NCBI GenBank assembly: GCA_016931435.1
Contig: JAFGET010000077.1
Coordinates: forward strand, 1-13,298
DNA: 13,298 nucleotides
Reading direction: 5' to 3'
From: Candidatus Omnitrophota bacterium
GTDB taxonomy: Bacteria > Omnitrophota > Gorgyraeia > Gygaellales > Profunditerraquicolaceae
Below the pieces are notes generated by a model, which saw only the letters and a program-made list of their open reading frames with translations, searched no databases and was not told the origin of the DNA. The position numbers and the translations under genes are program-made. Positions 12,610 through 13,298 of the stretch are shown here, piece by piece. The stretch's first letter is position 1. Every line of letters starts with the position of its first letter.

Positions 12610-13298
12610 TCATTTGGGGTTGGCGACGGCCGCGGCACCCTGCTGTGATTCTTCCGGCTTTACTTCTATTTGAGGAGGCAGCGCAGTATCTTCCTCCTCC
12701 TTTGGTTTTTTATTAAGCACGATCAAATTCAGCGAATAAGGATTCAATAAAAGGCTCTCTTGGTATGATTCCTGCGCGCTCACTTCTTTTTCCTCTATCG
12801 GAGCAAAGCCGCAACCAATACTGCAGGAGGCATCTATGGTATATCTTTTATAAGAATAGCTCTCTTTTATATTTTTAAGGCTTACGGTAATATTGCGGGC
12901 CTTAGGCTTCATTTTTTCTGCCTGCGCATAAAGCTCCTGGGCCTTTTTTAATATTCCTTTAAGTTTATTGGTCGTGCGTAAACTAGGGATATCCAGCGTC
13001 TGCGCGTAGATCTTCTCAAATCCCTGGGATTTTACCATCCTGAGCAGGAATTTTCTTTCCGCGCCGCTTAGAGTAGCGATATTACGGGAAAGATAATTTT
13101 TTACTATATCGGGGTCAATATAATTATAAATTAAAATTGCTATGCTCTCATCTTTATTTTTTGTGGTTATGGCGCCGACAAAGTTGTCGTTAAGTTTTGT
13201 CGAAGGAAGCGCCTGCTGCCCAAGCGAAGCGAGCATCCTGAAAGCGTTATAGATAACCTTGGGTTTCCCTTTATTCTGAGAATCATCGGGGCCAAAAC
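12610..13298 (-). CDS. C-terminal part of a probable GH39-like glycosidase, cut by right window edge
   Basis: The frame is open from the right edge through 13237-13298 (20 further codons, with PKVIYNAFR just before an internal Met at 13236), so the real start lies outside. About 228 residues are seen. YNAFRMLASLG, then a segment of short strands (VGAITTKNKDESIAILIYNY), a helical insertion and finally LLLNPYSLNLIVLNK resemble the linker and C-terminal beta-sandwich that close family 39 glycoside hydrolases. The catalytic barrel is not in the window, so activity is not proven. The last 35 residues form an acidic, Pro/Gln/Ala-rich, low-complexity tail. It ends 10 bp before the PilZ start. The family assignment is pattern-based and moderate; another beta-sandwich carbohydrate enzyme is possible. 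Confidence 0.5.
   Translation of the reverse strand, partial: FGPDDSQNKGKPKVIYNAFRMLASLGQQALPSTKLNDNFVGAITTKNKDESIAILIYNYIDPDIVKNYLSRNIATLSGAERKFLLRMVKSQGFEKIYAQTLDIPSLRTTNKLKGILKKAQELYAQAEKMKPKARNITVSLKNIKESYSYKRYTIDASCSIGCGFAPIEEKEVSAQESYQESLLLNPYSLNLIVLNKKPKEEEDTALPPQIEVKPEESQQGAAAVANPK

Noticed and set aside
12600..12638. Longer PilZ protein from a GTG at 12636-12638
   Set aside because: It would overlap the upstream gene by 29 bp and add a Pro-rich stretch unlike PilZ proteins; the ATG at 12597-12599 has an AAAGG site.
12610..13236. Start of the last gene at Met 13236
   Set aside because: The frame stays open upstream to the window edge and the upstream residues (PKVIYNAFR) fit the family pattern, so this Met is internal.

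Overview
The window is an almost gap-free stretch of bacterial chromosome in which every supportable gene lies on the minus strand, so transcription runs from the right edge to the left. It holds 17 protein-coding genes; the first and last are cut by the window edges. No tRNA, rRNA, CRISPR array, transposase, phage gene or convincing promoter was seen. The gene content is anaerobic and bacterial: a four-subunit 2-oxoacid:ferredoxin oxidoreductase, hydrogenase maturation HypE, an UPF0280/ApbE-like protein, the DXP isoprenoid pathway and exonuclease VII. Gene style and content suggest an uncultured anaerobe, possibly Candidatus Omnitrophota (OP3). That placement is inference and was not tested by any search.

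Layout in transcription order (right to left): C-terminal part of a probable GH39-like glycosidase; PilZ-domain protein; xseA; xseB; dxs; korD, korA, korB, korC (ferredoxin, alpha, beta and gamma subunits); gltX; a 54-aa lipoprotein not called by a simple length cut-off; an FmdB-type zinc ribbon; an M20 peptidase; a PAC2-family protein; a HAD hydrolase; hypE; and the N-terminal part of an UPF0280 protein. Most junctions are 1-19 bp apart or overlap (TAATG at xseA/xseB and PAC2/HAD), which argues for one or a few long polycistronic messages. Two TPP enzymes (Dxs and the KorAB core) are adjacent, linking pyruvate use for isoprenoids with reductive or oxidative 2-oxoacid metabolism.

Only four gaps exceed about 50 bp: 497-591, 7346-7404, 8476-8574 and 10627-10708. 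Each lies directly upstream of a start codon without a recognisable Shine-Dalgarno sequence. Three of them are built from degenerate tandem repeats with a 7-nt period, each with a different unit and combined with an inverted repeat. A fifth heptamer tract of the same kind lies in frame inside korA. The fourth gap holds a 12-bp perfect hairpin with a competing alternative fold. These heptamer elements are the most unusual structure in the window. Secondary points are a GluRS lacking the usual zinc-binding insertion, a PilZ domain with an altered motif, and an xse-dxs cluster without ispA.
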